A DNA stretch of 64,000 nt from Sphingomonas sp. DG1-23 (lineage in GTDB: Bacteria > Pseudomonadota > Alphaproteobacteria > Sphingomonadales > Sphingomonadaceae), in contig NZ_JAVAMA010000014.1 of the NCBI RefSeq assembly GCF_030730875.1, positions 62,001 through 126,000 of the forward strand, written 5' to 3'. A program made the translations under genes and the position numbers. Under the pieces are notes generated by a model. It was not told the DNA's origin. It saw nothing but the letters and a program-made list of their open reading frames with translations, and made no database searches. Position 1 is the first letter of the stretch, and each line of letters begins with the position of its first letter. Of the stretch, positions 51,821-59,673 are shown piece by piece.

Positions 51821-52243
51821 ATGCATGTCCTGATCGCCGCCGCGCTGATCGCGCAAGCCGCCGATCCGCTCTGTCCGCAGATCGCCCGGCTGACCGAAGG
51901 CGTGCGCGAGAAGGCGCCGTTCGCCAGCCTGCGCGCCGAAGGGTTCGAGTTGCGGTTGCTCGACGGCAGCCCCTGCTATGCCGACGGGCGCGGCTATCAT
52001 TGCAAGCGGGTGCTGCTGCCGCCCGGGATGACCGAGGACTCGGTGACGGAACAGATCGCCGCCTGCCTGCCCGATGCGAAGATTTCTGTGGAAAAGACCG
52101 GGCGCTTCGGTCCCGAAAAGACTTTGGTGCGGGGTTCGGGCCTCGTCTTCGCGCTCGACGAGTCGGGGCACGACGAAGCGCATGTGGGCCGAATCCTGTT
52201 CGTGCTGGTGCGTCCGGGGACCGATCCCGCCGAAAATCTCTAG
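51821..52243 (+). CDS. Exported hypothetical protein (140 aa)
   Basis: 140 residues, ATG at 51821 with AGGAGGAG nine bases upstream. A short signal-like N-terminus (MHVLIAAALIAQA) precedes ADPLCPQIARLTEGVREKAP, FELRLLDGSPCYADGRGYHC and GMTEDSVTEQIAACLPDAKI. Four Cys residues suggest disulfides in the periplasm. No family recognised. Convergent with the SWIB gene; between them CGGGGCG (52256-52262) and CGCCCCG (52279-52285) could form a weak terminator hairpin. Confidence 0.72.
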   Translation: MHVLIAAALIAQAADPLCPQIARLTEGVREKAPFASLRAEGFELRLLDGSPCYADGRGYHCKRVLLPPGMTEDSVTEQIAACLPDAKISVEKTGRFGPEKTLVRGSGLVFALDESGHDEAHVGRILFVLVRPGTDPAENL

Positions 52244-52326
52244 CGCCAAACGGAACGGGGCGAGCCCCTTTCGAGACCCGCCCCGCTGCGGTCTGTCGGA
52301 TGCGCCGGCGCGTGCCGGCGGCAGCC

Positions 52327-52596
52327 TTACTTGACGTGCTTGGAGATGTGCTTGTTCATCTCGAACATCGTCACCTTCTTGGCGCCGAAGATCTTCTCGA
52401 GCTTGTCGTCAGCGAGAATTTCCCGCTTGTTTTCAGGGTTTTGGAGGTTGTTCTTCTTGATGTGATCCCACATCTTGCTGACGATCTCGCTGCGCGGCAG
52501 ATCGGCGGTGCCGACGATCGCGGCCAGCTCCGGCGAGGGCGTCACCGGCTTGGCGATACCACCACGTGCTCCGCCAGCTGCTTTAGTTTCGGCCAT
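52327..52596 (-). CDS. SWIB/MDM2 domain protein
   Basis: 89 residues from the ATG at 52596 with AGGAGA upstream. After a short Ala/Gly-rich lead comes a complete SWIB domain: SPELAAIVGTADLPRSEIVS, KMWDHIKKNNLQNPENKREI, DDKLEKIFGAKKVTMFEMNK, HISKHVK. In chlamydiae and other bacteria small SWIB proteins are chromatin-associated; the bacterial role is poorly known. The next gene upstream (DUF2945) is in the same direction and the two may be co-expressed. Confidence 0.95.
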   Translation of the reverse strand: MAETKAAGGARGGIAKPVTPSPELAAIVGTADLPRSEIVSKMWDHIKKNNLQNPENKREILADDKLEKIFGAKKVTMFEMNKHISKHVK

Positions 52597-52628
52597 TCTG
52601 TCTTCTCCTGTTCGCACCCGTTTCCGGG

Positions 52629-52835
52629 CTATTCCCTCGTCAGCGCACCCGGCTTGTGCGAAGCCTTCCCGCCGTTGTCGCTCTCGACGATGTACTGTGG
52701 TTCGTGCTCGGATGCACGCACCTGATGCCCTTTGATCGTGGTATCGCGCGTCTGTCTAGAGAGCACTTTGCCATGTGCGGTGCCTCCGTGCGATTTCCAG
52801 CTGACCCGATCGCCTTTCCCCAGATGCTCCGCCAC
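52629..52835 (-). CDS. DUF2945 small protein (hypervirulence-associated TUDOR-like)
   Basis: 68 residues. The start is a GTG at 52835 with CGAGGAG at proper spacing. Sequence: AEHLGKGDRVSWKSHGGTAH, GKVLSRQTRDTTIKGHQVRA, QYIVESDNGGKASHKPGALT. The GDxVxWxSHGG...GxV and YxVESDxxGKxAxHKPxAL pattern is that of DUF2945, an SH3/TUDOR-like fold with a likely nucleic-acid-binding role. Lies just upstream of the SWIB gene on the same strand. Confidence 0.92.
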   Translation of the reverse strand: MAEHLGKGDRVSWKSHGGTAHGKVLSRQTRDTTIKGHQVRASEHEPQYIVESDNGGKASHKPGALTRE

Positions 52836-53006
52836 CGTCGTTTCTCCTCGATCCTACACGGATCAAGCGCCGGGGAACCGGACCGGTTGCCGGTCCGCAA
52901 CGCTTCGTCGCATTCGCGGTTCGGCTCGGCGGAAAGGCAGGGAGCGGGCGCGATAGAAGCGGGTGGCGGGCCGTGCTATCAGCCATGCGTCTCACGGGAG
53001 GGCGGA

Positions 53007-53240
53007 ATGCGATTGCTGGTTTTGGGCGGGTTGCTGGCGCTGGCCGGTTGCGGCGGTGGCGGAACCACCGGCACCAATTATTCGGACCCGCCACCCATGG
53101 CCCAGATCGTCGCGACGCCCAGCCCGAAGCCGAGCGAGACGCCGACGCCGGAAGCGGGGACGACCGAGGTTGCGGCGGATAATGCCGTGGCGGCGGAGAA
53201 TGCGGCCGAGGCAGAGGCGGCGGGCAACGCTGCGGAGTAG
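53007..53240 (+). CDS. Small Ala/Glu-rich lipoprotein
   Basis: 77 residues from the ATG at 53007 (GGGAGGGCGGA upstream). Signal peptide and lipobox: MRLLVLGGLLALAGC, so cleavage before the Cys and lipid anchoring. The mature part is a low-complexity stalk: GGGGTTGTNYSDPPPMAQIV, PSPKPSETPTPEAG, then an Ala/Glu/Asn stretch (NAVAAENAAEAEAAGNAAE). Function unknown; a spacer or envelope peptide. Confidence 0.7.
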   Translation: MRLLVLGGLLALAGCGGGGTTGTNYSDPPPMAQIVATPSPKPSETPTPEAGTTEVAADNAVAAENAAEAEAAGNAAE

Positions 53241-53258
53241 AGCCGAGCGTCCCATATA

Positions 53259-53440
53259 CCTCTCCCCTTGACAGGGGAGAGGATAGCGCAGCTTGGCAGC
53301 TTGGTATCTGGCGGAGGTTGGCGAGGGGTAGAGCTCGCGCGGCTTCTGCGAAGCCGCTCGCCGCTCACCCAGCTCCGACCAGGGCCCGCTGAAGAAGCGA
53401 GCCCAAGTCTGCGCAACCCTCTCCCTTCGAGGGGAGAGGG
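53259..53440. repeat. Paired hairpin intergenic repeat, family C (also a likely bidirectional terminator)
   Basis: CCTCTCCCC-TTGACA-GGGGAGAGG (53259-53282) and CCCTCTCCC-TTCGAG-GGGAGAGGG (53417-53440) are two hairpins of the same family at both ends of a ~180-base element; a GCGGCTT/AAGCCGC hairpin lies between. The element separates two convergent genes and probably ends both transcripts. Confidence 0.75.
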
Positions 53441-53449
53441 AATGTGCGA

Positions 53450-53848
53450 TCAAGCCGCGCGGCGGACCCTGGCGAAGCCTTCGAAGGTGGCGCGGACGTC
53501 GGGGGCGGCGTTCGCGGCGAGGCGGGCGACGCTTTCGATGAAGCGGTCGGCATCGGCGCCCGGGGCGCGATGGGCCATGGCCCAGTCGCCGAACTCGCGC
53601 GCGGCGATCGCCCGGCGCGAGAGCAATACGATAGCCCGGTGGCGGCTGTCCTGCCGGATGCGCTCGAACGCGGCCTCGACTTGCGTCTCGGGGCCCTCGA
53701 TCGCCTGCAGGAAACGGGCGCCGTCCGAATAGAGCAGGCCGGTGATCGCGTCGCGGCGGTTATTGGTGCGCGACGCGGCGAGGATCGCGGCCGGATCGGC
53801 GTCCGCCGCATTCGGGGCGACGCTGCTGACATAAACGAGTTGAAGCAT
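53450..53848 (-). CDS. Stand-alone BLUF-domain blue-light sensor
   Basis: 132 residues from the ATG at 53848. The BLUF flavin pocket is intact: Tyr6 (LQLVYVSS), Asn30 (SRTNNRRD) and Gln48 (ARFLQAIEG) have exactly the spacing of Tyr21/Asn45/Gln63 in AppA. ITGLLYSDGARFLQAIEGPE and QDSRHRAIVLLSRRAIAARE are also typical, and a Trp at the usual position is in FGDWAM. There is only a short C-terminal extension and no output domain, so it should act by protein-protein interaction with an unlinked partner. FAD as chromophore. Confidence 0.93.
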   Translation of the reverse strand: MLQLVYVSSVAPNAADADPAAILAASRTNNRRDAITGLLYSDGARFLQAIEGPETQVEAAFERIRQDSRHRAIVLLSRRAIAAREFGDWAMAHRAPGADADRFIESVARLAANAAPDVRATFEGFARVRRAA

Positions 53849-53986
53849 CTCGGGTCCTGATCGATCGGGCAAGGGCCGAAGCCATGCCGATCAAATATGA
53901 GGATTTTCTTGAGACGATGGACAAATGCCCCCGTCCGCGCCATTATCGTGCGGTGACCGATGTGCTGCACCTTCTGCGACTTATCC

Positions 53987-54029
53987 GCCCTTAGGGGCCG
54001 AACCGCTGCGCGCGCACGCCTCTAAGGGC
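53987..54029 (+). promoter_or_regulatory. Long hairpin in the leuA leader
   Basis: GCCCTTAGGGGC (53987-53998) pairs with GCCTCTAAGGGC (54018-54029): twelve pairs with one G-U. It lies 70 bases before the leuA start. A structure this strong in the leader of a leucine-biosynthesis gene suggests attenuation or RNA-level control, but I see no convincing leucine-rich leader peptide. Confidence 0.55.
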
Positions 54030-54098
54030 AAGCAAGAACTTCCAGCATGCACCGCCACGCGCTACGGCGCGTCCGCGATCCTTGAGAGGCACAGTCCG

Positions 54099-55757
54099 AT
54101 GTTGCGCGACCCGAGCGTAAAATACCGTCCCTTCCCGCAGGTCGATCTGCCCGACCGGCAATGGCCGTCGAAGACGATCAGCAAACCGCCGCGCTGGCTC
54201 TCGACCGACATGCGCGACGGCAATCAGGCGCTGATCGATCCGATGGACGGCGAGAAGAAGCAGCGCTTCTTCGATCTGCTGGTCAAGGTCGGCGTCAAGG
54301 AGATCGAAGTCGGCTTCCCGAGCGCCGGCGCGACCGAATTCGACTTCATCTCAGGGCTGGTGCGCGAGGGGCGCATCCCCGACGACGTCATCGTCCAGGT
54401 GCTCACACAATCCCGACAGGATCTGATCGAGACCAGCTTCCAGAGCGTCAAGGGCGCGAAGCAGGCGATCGTCCATCTCTACAACGCCGTGTCGCCGGCA
54501 TGGCGCGAAGTGGTATTCCGGATGAGCCGCGACGAAGTGCGCGAGATCGCGGTGGCCGGCGCCAAGGTGCTGCGCGACGAAGCCGCGAAGCAGCCCGATA
54601 CCGACTGGCATTTCGAATACAGCCCCGAGACCTTCTCGACCGCCGAGCTCGATTTCTCGGTCGAGGTCTGCGAGGCGGTGATGGAGATCCTTCGCCCGAC
54701 GCCGGAGCGGCCGCTGATCCTCAACCTGCCCGCGACGGTCGAGGCGGCGACGCCCAACATCTATGCCGACCAGATCGAATGGTTCGGGCGCAACATCCGC
54801 AACCGCGATTCGATCGTGATCAGCCTGCACACCCATAACGACCGCGGCACCGGGGTCGCCGCGGCCGAACTGGGCATCATGGCGGGGGCGGACCGCGTCG
54901 AGGGCTGTCTGCTCGGCAATGGCGAGCGCACCGGCAATTGCGACCTCGTGACGGTGGCGCTCAACCTGTACACGCAGGGGATCGATCCGGGCCTCGACTT
55001 CTCGGACATCGACGAGATCGTCAATACGGTGAATTACTGCACCAACATTCCGGTGCATCCGCGCACGCCTTATGCCGGGGATCTGGTGTTCACGGCCTTT
55101 TCGGGCAGCCATCAGGACGCGATCAAGAAGGGCTTCGCGGCGCAGGAAGCGCGCAACGACCAGCTGTGGAACGTGCCGTATCTGCCGATCGACCCCAAGG
55201 ATCTCGGCCGCGATTACGAGGCGGTGATCCGGGTCAATTCGCAAAGCGGCAAGGGCGGCGTCGCCTGGGTGCTCGAGCAGGATCGCGGGCTCAAGCTGCC
55301 GAAGCGGATGCAGGCGGATTTCTCGAAGCACGTCCAGGCGCTGGCCGACGAAACCAGCCGCGAGCTCAACGCCGCCGACATCCGCCAGAAGTTCGAGGCG
55401 GTGTATCTGCCGGGCGAGGGCGACCGCATCGCCCTGGTTGATTATGAGGAAACCGGCGCGGCGGGGAGCCGGGTGTTCGTCGGGCGGATCGCAGTGGACG
55501 GAATCGAGCAGAGCATCTCGGGGCGCGGCAACGGCCTGATCTCGGGCGTGATCGACGCGCTTGCGGGCACGACCGGGCCGTCGCTCGACGTGGTCGATTA
55601 TAGCGAGCATGCGATCGGGCATGGCGCCGACGCGCAGGCGGCCGCGTATGTCGAGTGCCGGACGCAGGACGGACGTACGGTGTTCGGAGTCGGGATCGAC
55701 GCCGATATCGCGACGGCGAGCGTGCGGGCGGTGCTGAGCGCGGCGAACCGGGCCTGA
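54099..55757 (+). CDS. leuA: 2-isopropylmalate synthase LeuA
   Basis: 552-residue enzyme of the long (type 2) form that condenses acetyl-CoA with 2-ketoisovalerate, the first committed step to leucine. ATG at 54099 follows GAGAGG. Features: WLSTDMRDGNQALIDPMDGE (metal and substrate site at the N-terminal barrel), IEVGFPSAGATEFDF, VHLYNAVSP, ISLHTHNDRGTGVAAAELGI with the HxH metal pair, and GERTGNCDLVTVALNLYTQG. Residues ~430-552 form the regulatory LeuA dimer domain (GNGLISGVIDALAGTTGPSL, AYVECRTQDGRTVFGVGID), so feedback inhibition by leucine is expected. Confidence 0.97.
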   Translation: MLRDPSVKYRPFPQVDLPDRQWPSKTISKPPRWLSTDMRDGNQALIDPMDGEKKQRFFDLLVKVGVKEIEVGFPSAGATEFDFISGLVREGRIPDDVIVQVLTQSRQDLIETSFQSVKGAKQAIVHLYNAVSPAWREVVFRMSRDEVREIAVAGAKVLRDEAAKQPDTDWHFEYSPETFSTAELDFSVEVCEAVMEILRPTPERPLILNLPATVEAATPNIYADQIEWFGRNIRNRDSIVISLHTHNDRGTGVAAAELGIMAGADRVEGCLLGNGERTGNCDLVTVALNLYTQGIDPGLDFSDIDEIVNTVNYCTNIPVHPRTPYAGDLVFTAFSGSHQDAIKKGFAAQEARNDQLWNVPYLPIDPKDLGRDYEAVIRVNSQSGKGGVAWVLEQDRGLKLPKRMQADFSKHVQALADETSRELNAADIRQKFEAVYLPGEGDRIALVDYEETGAAGSRVFVGRIAVDGIEQSISGRGNGLISGVIDALAGTTGPSLDVVDYSEHAIGHGADAQAAAYVECRTQDGRTVFGVGIDADIATASVRAVLSAANRA

Positions 55758-55773
55758 GGGCAGAGCATTTCTG

Positions 55774-55882
55774 CCGTCACCCCGGCCTTGTGCCGGGGGC
55801 CACCATGCCGGTCGGTCCAGAATAAGAGCCGAGAGGGTCTCGCGTGCCGCGCGGTGGACCCCGGCACAAGGCCGGGTGACGG
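55774..55882. repeat. Paired inverted intergenic repeat, family D
   Basis: CCGTCACCCCGGCCTTGTGC with CGGGGGCCAC (55774-55803) and GTGGACCCCGGCACAAGGCC with GGGTGACGG (55854-55882) are approximate reverse complements; each half can form its own hairpin (CCGGC-GCCGG). It fills the space between leuA and the PRC-barrel gene and may also stop transcription from both sides. Confidence 0.8.
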
Positions 55883-55922
55883 TTTAGGGAGGCGAGGCGT
55901 GACCGCGTCGCCCCCCAGAGCC

Positions 55923-56309
55923 TCAATTATAGGTCAGGCCGTAATAGCCGTAGACGCGCTCGCCATAGGCCTGGTCGTAGGCGGGCGGTTCTTCCGCGGT
56001 GTAGCGCGGCGCGGCTTCGAGCGTTTCCTTGTCGATGTCGACGACATAGCCGCCCTGTTCGGTGTCGTAGCCGAGCTTCTCCCATGGCAGCGGATAATAG
56101 TCGCTGCCGAGCCCGAACACGCCGCCGAACTGGAGCACGGCATATTCGACCTGGCCCGAAAACTTGTCGACCATGAAATTGTAGATCGACCCGAGCTTCT
56201 CGCCCTGCTCGTCATAGACGGCGGTGCCCTCGACCTTGTTGGAGGCGATGAGGGCTTCGGTCTCGTCGGTCGCGATCTCCGCGTCGTTGGCGATTTCCGT
56301 GTCGGTCAT
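55923..56309 (-). CDS. PRC-barrel domain protein
   Basis: 128 residues from the ATG at 56309 (GAGGAGA upstream). IASNKVEGTAVYDEQGEKLG, SIYNFMVDKFSGQVEYAVLQ, then GGVFGLGSDYYPLPWEKLGY and GGYVVDIDKETLEAAP are the features of the single PRC-barrel family common in Sphingomonadaceae and related to RimM/photosynthetic reaction-centre H barrels. The C-terminus is Tyr-rich. Often stress- or envelope-associated; no established reaction. Confidence 0.9.
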   Translation of the reverse strand: MTDTEIANDAEIATDETEALIASNKVEGTAVYDEQGEKLGSIYNFMVDKFSGQVEYAVLQFGGVFGLGSDYYPLPWEKLGYDTEQGGYVVDIDKETLEAAPRYTAEEPPAYDQAYGERVYGYYGLTYN

Positions 56310-56397
56310 AGCAAATCTCCTCGACTCAGCCCCCGCCGGCAGCAGGAGGATGCGCCCGGGCGGTGACTCGGCGATGACAGGGCGGCGGGGTGACGCT

Positions 56398-57525
56398 TCA
56401 GCGGGTCGGGTCGATCAGATATTTCTCGCCGGTCGCCTTCCTGGCATAAGCGGCGACCCTTGCCGGATCGAGCGCCTCGGCGAGGCCGATCGTCGCAGTG
56501 TAGTGGCTGGCGAAAGTGGTGGTCAGCTCGGCGGCGACGCGGGCGCGCAGGCGCATATTGCCTTCCATGCCGAGCTTGATCAGGAACGGGGTAAGCAGGA
56601 AGCCGCTGACGCCCCATGCGAAGCCATAGCCGCGGTCGAGCTCGGTCGGTCCGAGATCGAGCGCGCCATAGATATAGGCCTGCTTGAACGTCGACGAACC
56701 GTAGCGGCTATATTCGGTTGCGTTGCGGTTGGCCGCGGCTTCCATCGCGTGGAGGATCGCATTGACGAGGCGGCCGCCGCCGATCGCGTCGAAGGCAAGG
56801 GTGGCGCCGGTCTCGGCGATCGCGTCGGTGAGCTGCTCGCGAAAGTCCGGGGCGCTGCTGTCGACGACGTATTTCGCGCCGAGCTCGCGGAGGATTGCCG
56901 CCTGTGCGGCGCTGCGAACCACGTTCACCAGCGGGACGCCGTCGGCGAGGCAGATCCGGTTGAGCATCTGGCCGAGATTGGATGCGGCGGCGGTGTGGAC
57001 CAAAGCCTTGTGGCCTTCCATGCGCAGCGTCTCGACCATCGACAATGCAGTCAGCGGATTGACGAACATCGACGCGCCGTCGGCGGCGGAGGCGCCGTCG
57101 GGGAGCGGGATGCAGTCGCGCGCGGCGATCTTGCGGTATTCGGCATACATCGCGCCGCCGATCATCCCGACCTTCTTGCCGAGCAGCGCGGTCACATTCT
57201 CGCCGGCCTGCACCACGGTGCCGGCGCCTTCGTTGCCGACCGGGAGCGACTGATCGAGCCGGGCTTTCATCATTCCCATCCGCGCCGGCGGGATCGCGGC
57301 GGTGAGGGTGGGGCGATCGGGGGTGCCGGCGGCGGCGAGCGTCGTCATGTCGGCGGGACCGAGCAACAGGCCGAGATCGGACGGGTTGATCGGCGCGGCC
57401 TCGACCCGCACGATCACTTCGTCGGGTCCGGGCGCGGGCAGCGTGACGGGTTCGAGGTGGAGAGTGAGGCGCCCGTCGCCGGAGACGGTGGAGCGGAGTT
57501 CGAGGCCGGTCAACGCATCGGGCAT
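56398..57525 (-). CDS. Zinc-type alcohol dehydrogenase/quinone oxidoreductase-like protein
   Basis: 375 residues from the ATG at 57525. GroES-like N-terminal domain with VIVRVEAAPINPSDLGLLLG and SLPVGNEGAGTVVQAG, then a Rossmann domain: LVHTAAASNLGQMLNRICLA and GATLAFDAIGGGRLVNAILH. The usual structural-zinc Cys set is missing, as in the quinone-reductase (QOR) branch of the MDR superfamily; NADPH is the likely cofactor. Substrate unknown. It follows folB on the same strand with a gap of 11 bases, so these genes probably share a transcript. Confidence 0.88.
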   Translation of the reverse strand: MPDALTGLELRSTVSGDGRLTLHLEPVTLPAPGPDEVIVRVEAAPINPSDLGLLLGPADMTTLAAAGTPDRPTLTAAIPPARMGMMKARLDQSLPVGNEGAGTVVQAGENVTALLGKKVGMIGGAMYAEYRKIAARDCIPLPDGASAADGASMFVNPLTALSMVETLRMEGHKALVHTAAASNLGQMLNRICLADGVPLVNVVRSAAQAAILRELGAKYVVDSSAPDFREQLTDAIAETGATLAFDAIGGGRLVNAILHAMEAAANRNATEYSRYGSSTFKQAYIYGALDLGPTELDRGYGFAWGVSGFLLTPFLIKLGMEGNMRLRARVAAELTTTFASHYTATIGLAEALDPARVAAYARKATGEKYLIDPTR

Positions 57526-57536
57526 ATATTCTCCTG

Positions 57537-57887
57537 TCAGTCGCGGCGGCGAGTGATCTCGCAGCCGATCTTCGCGTCGGGATAGATATCGAGCTTCATC
57601 GAGCGGACCCGCACTTCGCGGACGCGCGGATCGCGCAGCGCGAGGGCCGCCACTTCGTCGCACAATACCTCCTGCAGCGCGAAATGGCGCGACGTGGCGA
57701 GCGCGTGGATCTCGCGGCGGAGGAAATCATAGTCGACCACCGCATGGATCCGGTCCTCGGGCGAGGCATTGTAACGGCAGGTCATCGCGACGTGCAGCAC
57801 CACGCGTTGCGGCGCCTGCTCATGGGCGTGAATGCCGAGGCCCATGACCAGTTCGAGATCGTCGAGCAGGATCGTATAGTCAGGCAA
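57537..57887 (-). CDS. folB: Dihydroneopterin aldolase FolB
   Basis: 116 residues. The start is TTG at 57887, overlapping the SDR stop by eight bases, so coupled to it. PDYTILLDDLELVMGLGIHA with HEQAPQRVVLHVAMTCRYNA is typical of FolB; later VVDYDFLRREIHALATSRHF and EVLCDEVAALALRDPRVREV with MKLDIYPDAKIGCEITRR. A Glu/His pair (GIHAHEQ) lies at the usual active-site position. Converts dihydroneopterin to 6-hydroxymethyl-dihydropterin in folate synthesis. FolE is encoded nearby. Confidence 0.85.
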   Translation of the reverse strand: MPDYTILLDDLELVMGLGIHAHEQAPQRVVLHVAMTCRYNASPEDRIHAVVDYDFLRREIHALATSRHFALQEVLCDEVAALALRDPRVREVRVRSMKLDIYPDAKIGCEITRRRD

Positions 57888-58644
57888 GCGGGCGCTCCCG
57901 GCCTTCGAACATCACGTCGCCGTCGCGCGGCAGGAAACGCTGGCCGCAATCGACGAAGACATTTTGTCCGGTGATGCTGGGACAGGTGAGCAGATGCTCG
58001 ACCGTCGCGGCGATGTCGTCGAGCGCGACCGGATGCTGGAGCAGATTCTGGCGGGCATGTTCGGCGAATTCCTCGGCGGTCTGATCGAGGCTCTGGAGGG
58101 TGAGGCCGGGCGAGACGGCGTTGACGCGGACCCGCGGGGCGAGCGCGCGCGCCAGCATCTCGGTCGCCGCGGCGAGCGCGGCCTTGCTGCAGGTATAGGT
58201 GAAGAAATCGGGGTTGAGGTTGGCGACCTTCTGGTCGAGCAGATTGACCACTGCGCCGCGCGGCAGATCGTCCTGTTCGGCGAGCGCCGACGCCAACGCG
58301 ACCGGGGCGCCGAGATTCACGCGCATATGCTGGTCGAGCAAGGCGAAGTCGGTGATCGGCAGCGCGTCGAAGGCGAATTGCGAGGCGTTGTTGACGAGGC
58401 CGTCGACCGGGCCGCCGAGCCCTTCGCGTGCCGCGGCGATCAGCGCCGGCGCGGTGGCGGCGTCGGCGAGTTCGCCCTGTACGACACAAGCGTTGCCGCC
58501 CGCGGCGGCGATCGCGGCGCGGAGCGCCTCTGCATCGTCGGGGGCATGATGGTGGTGGATCGCCACGGCATGGCCGCGCAGCGCGAGCCGGCGGGCGATG
58601 CCGGCACCGATCCGCCTGGCGCCGCCGGTGATCAACACTCTCAC
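57880..58644 (-). CDS. SDR-family oxidoreductase, pteridine-reductase-like
   Basis: 254 residues. GTG start at 58644. Rossmann motif RVLITGGARRIGAGIARRLA with basic residues for NADPH, NNAS motif in LVNNASQFAFDALPI, catalytic Tyr and Lys in FFTYTCSKAALAAATEML, then VNAVSPGLTLQS. Overlap with folB and nearness to folE point to reduction of dihydropteridines (PTR1/FolM-like) rather than a general SDR role. Substrate inferred from context only. Full length. Confidence 0.85.
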   Translation of the reverse strand: MRVLITGGARRIGAGIARRLALRGHAVAIHHHHAPDDAEALRAAIAAAGGNACVVQGELADAATAPALIAAAREGLGGPVDGLVNNASQFAFDALPITDFALLDQHMRVNLGAPVALASALAEQDDLPRGAVVNLLDQKVANLNPDFFTYTCSKAALAAATEMLARALAPRVRVNAVSPGLTLQSLDQTAEEFAEHARQNLLQHPVALDDIAATVEHLLTCPSITGQNVFVDCGQRFLPRDGDVMFEGRERPLA

Positions 58645-58667
58645 GCTGCAACGCTCCAGATCTCAGC

Positions 58668-58806
58668 CGTTCGTTTCGAGCGAAGTCGAGAAACGTATAT
58701 CGAGAAAGCGCTTCTCGACTTCGCTCGAAGCGAACGGAAGGGGAGACAGCCCGTGTCCCTCGGTAGGCCGAGCAAAGCGTTTCTCGACGTCGCTCGAAGC
58801 GAACGG
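58668..58806. repeat. Triple intergenic repeat, family E
   Basis: Three copies of one ~25-base unit: 58668-58694 in one orientation (CCGTTCGTTTCGAGCGAAGT, then CGAGAA) and 58711-58737 and 58779-58806 inverted (TTCTCGACTTCGCTCGAAGC, then GAACGG; the last copy has one GACGTCG change). They fill the gap between the SDR gene start and folE stop. Confidence 0.85.
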
Positions 58807-58828
58807 GGAAGGGGGCCGCCTGGCCGCA

Positions 58829-59449
58829 TCAATAGCCCATCAGCTTGAGCACTTCCTGACGGCTGCGCTCGTCTTCGCGGAACACCCCCATCATCCGGCT
58901 GGTGACCATGGCGACGCCGGGGGTGCGGACGCCGCGTGCGGTCATGCAGGCGTGGCTCGCCTCGATCACCACGGCGACGCCGACCGGCTTCAATCCGTTC
59001 CAGATGCAATCGGCGACCTCGGCGGTGAGGCGCTCCTGCACCTGCAGCCGGCGGGCGAAGGCGTGGAGCACGCGGGCGAGCTTGGAGATGCCGACGACAT
59101 GGTCGCGGGGAAGATAGGCGATCGACGCCTTGCCGATGATCGGCGCCATGTGATGCTCGCAATGCGACTGGAACGGGATGTCCTTGAGCAGGACGATCTC
59201 GTCATAGCCGCCGACTTCCTCGAACACGCGCGACAGATGCTGCGCGGGGTCCTCGCCATAGCCCTGGCAATATTCCTTCCACGCGCGGGCGACGCGCTGG
59301 GGCGTGTCGATCAGTCCCTCGCGGGCGGGGTCGTCGCCGGCCCAGCGGATCAGGGTGCGGATCGCGTCCGCGACGTCATCGGGGACGGCGATCTTTGCGG
59401 GCGGCGCGACCAGATCGCCATCTTCCGCAGGATCGTGAATTTCCGCCAT
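58829..59449 (-). CDS. folE: GTP cyclohydrolase I FolE
   Basis: 206 residues from the ATG at 59449. Makes 7,8-dihydroneopterin triphosphate from GTP, the first step of folate synthesis. Conserved elements: REGLIDTPQRVARAWKEYCQ, IVLLKDIPFQSHCEHHMAPI with the zinc Cys and the catalytic His, GKASIAYLPRDHVVGISKLA, RLQVQERLTAEVADCIW and the second zinc Cys in SHACMTARGVR. Length is normal. Same strand as the SDR-folB pair but separated from it by family E repeats. Confidence 0.96.
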   Translation of the reverse strand: MAEIHDPAEDGDLVAPPAKIAVPDDVADAIRTLIRWAGDDPAREGLIDTPQRVARAWKEYCQGYGEDPAQHLSRVFEEVGGYDEIVLLKDIPFQSHCEHHMAPIIGKASIAYLPRDHVVGISKLARVLHAFARRLQVQERLTAEVADCIWNGLKPVGVAVVIEASHACMTARGVRTPGVAMVTSRMMGVFREDERSRQEVLKLMGY

Positions 59450-59673
59450 CTACCCGTCCTTCCAACCTTGATCCGGTTTACGCTACGGCAACCGACGTTC
59501 CACCGCGCGGCACCTGTTGCGCATCCGTACCGCTCGGTGAAAAACGGCCCGAAACCGCGGAGTTCCGCGCCGCATCCCGTTGACGGCTTCAAAAATGCAG
59601 CGTTAGTTGCATGCGTAATAAAAGCAACGCCGACACCGATTAGGCACGGGTGGCGACAGGAGGGGACAATCGC

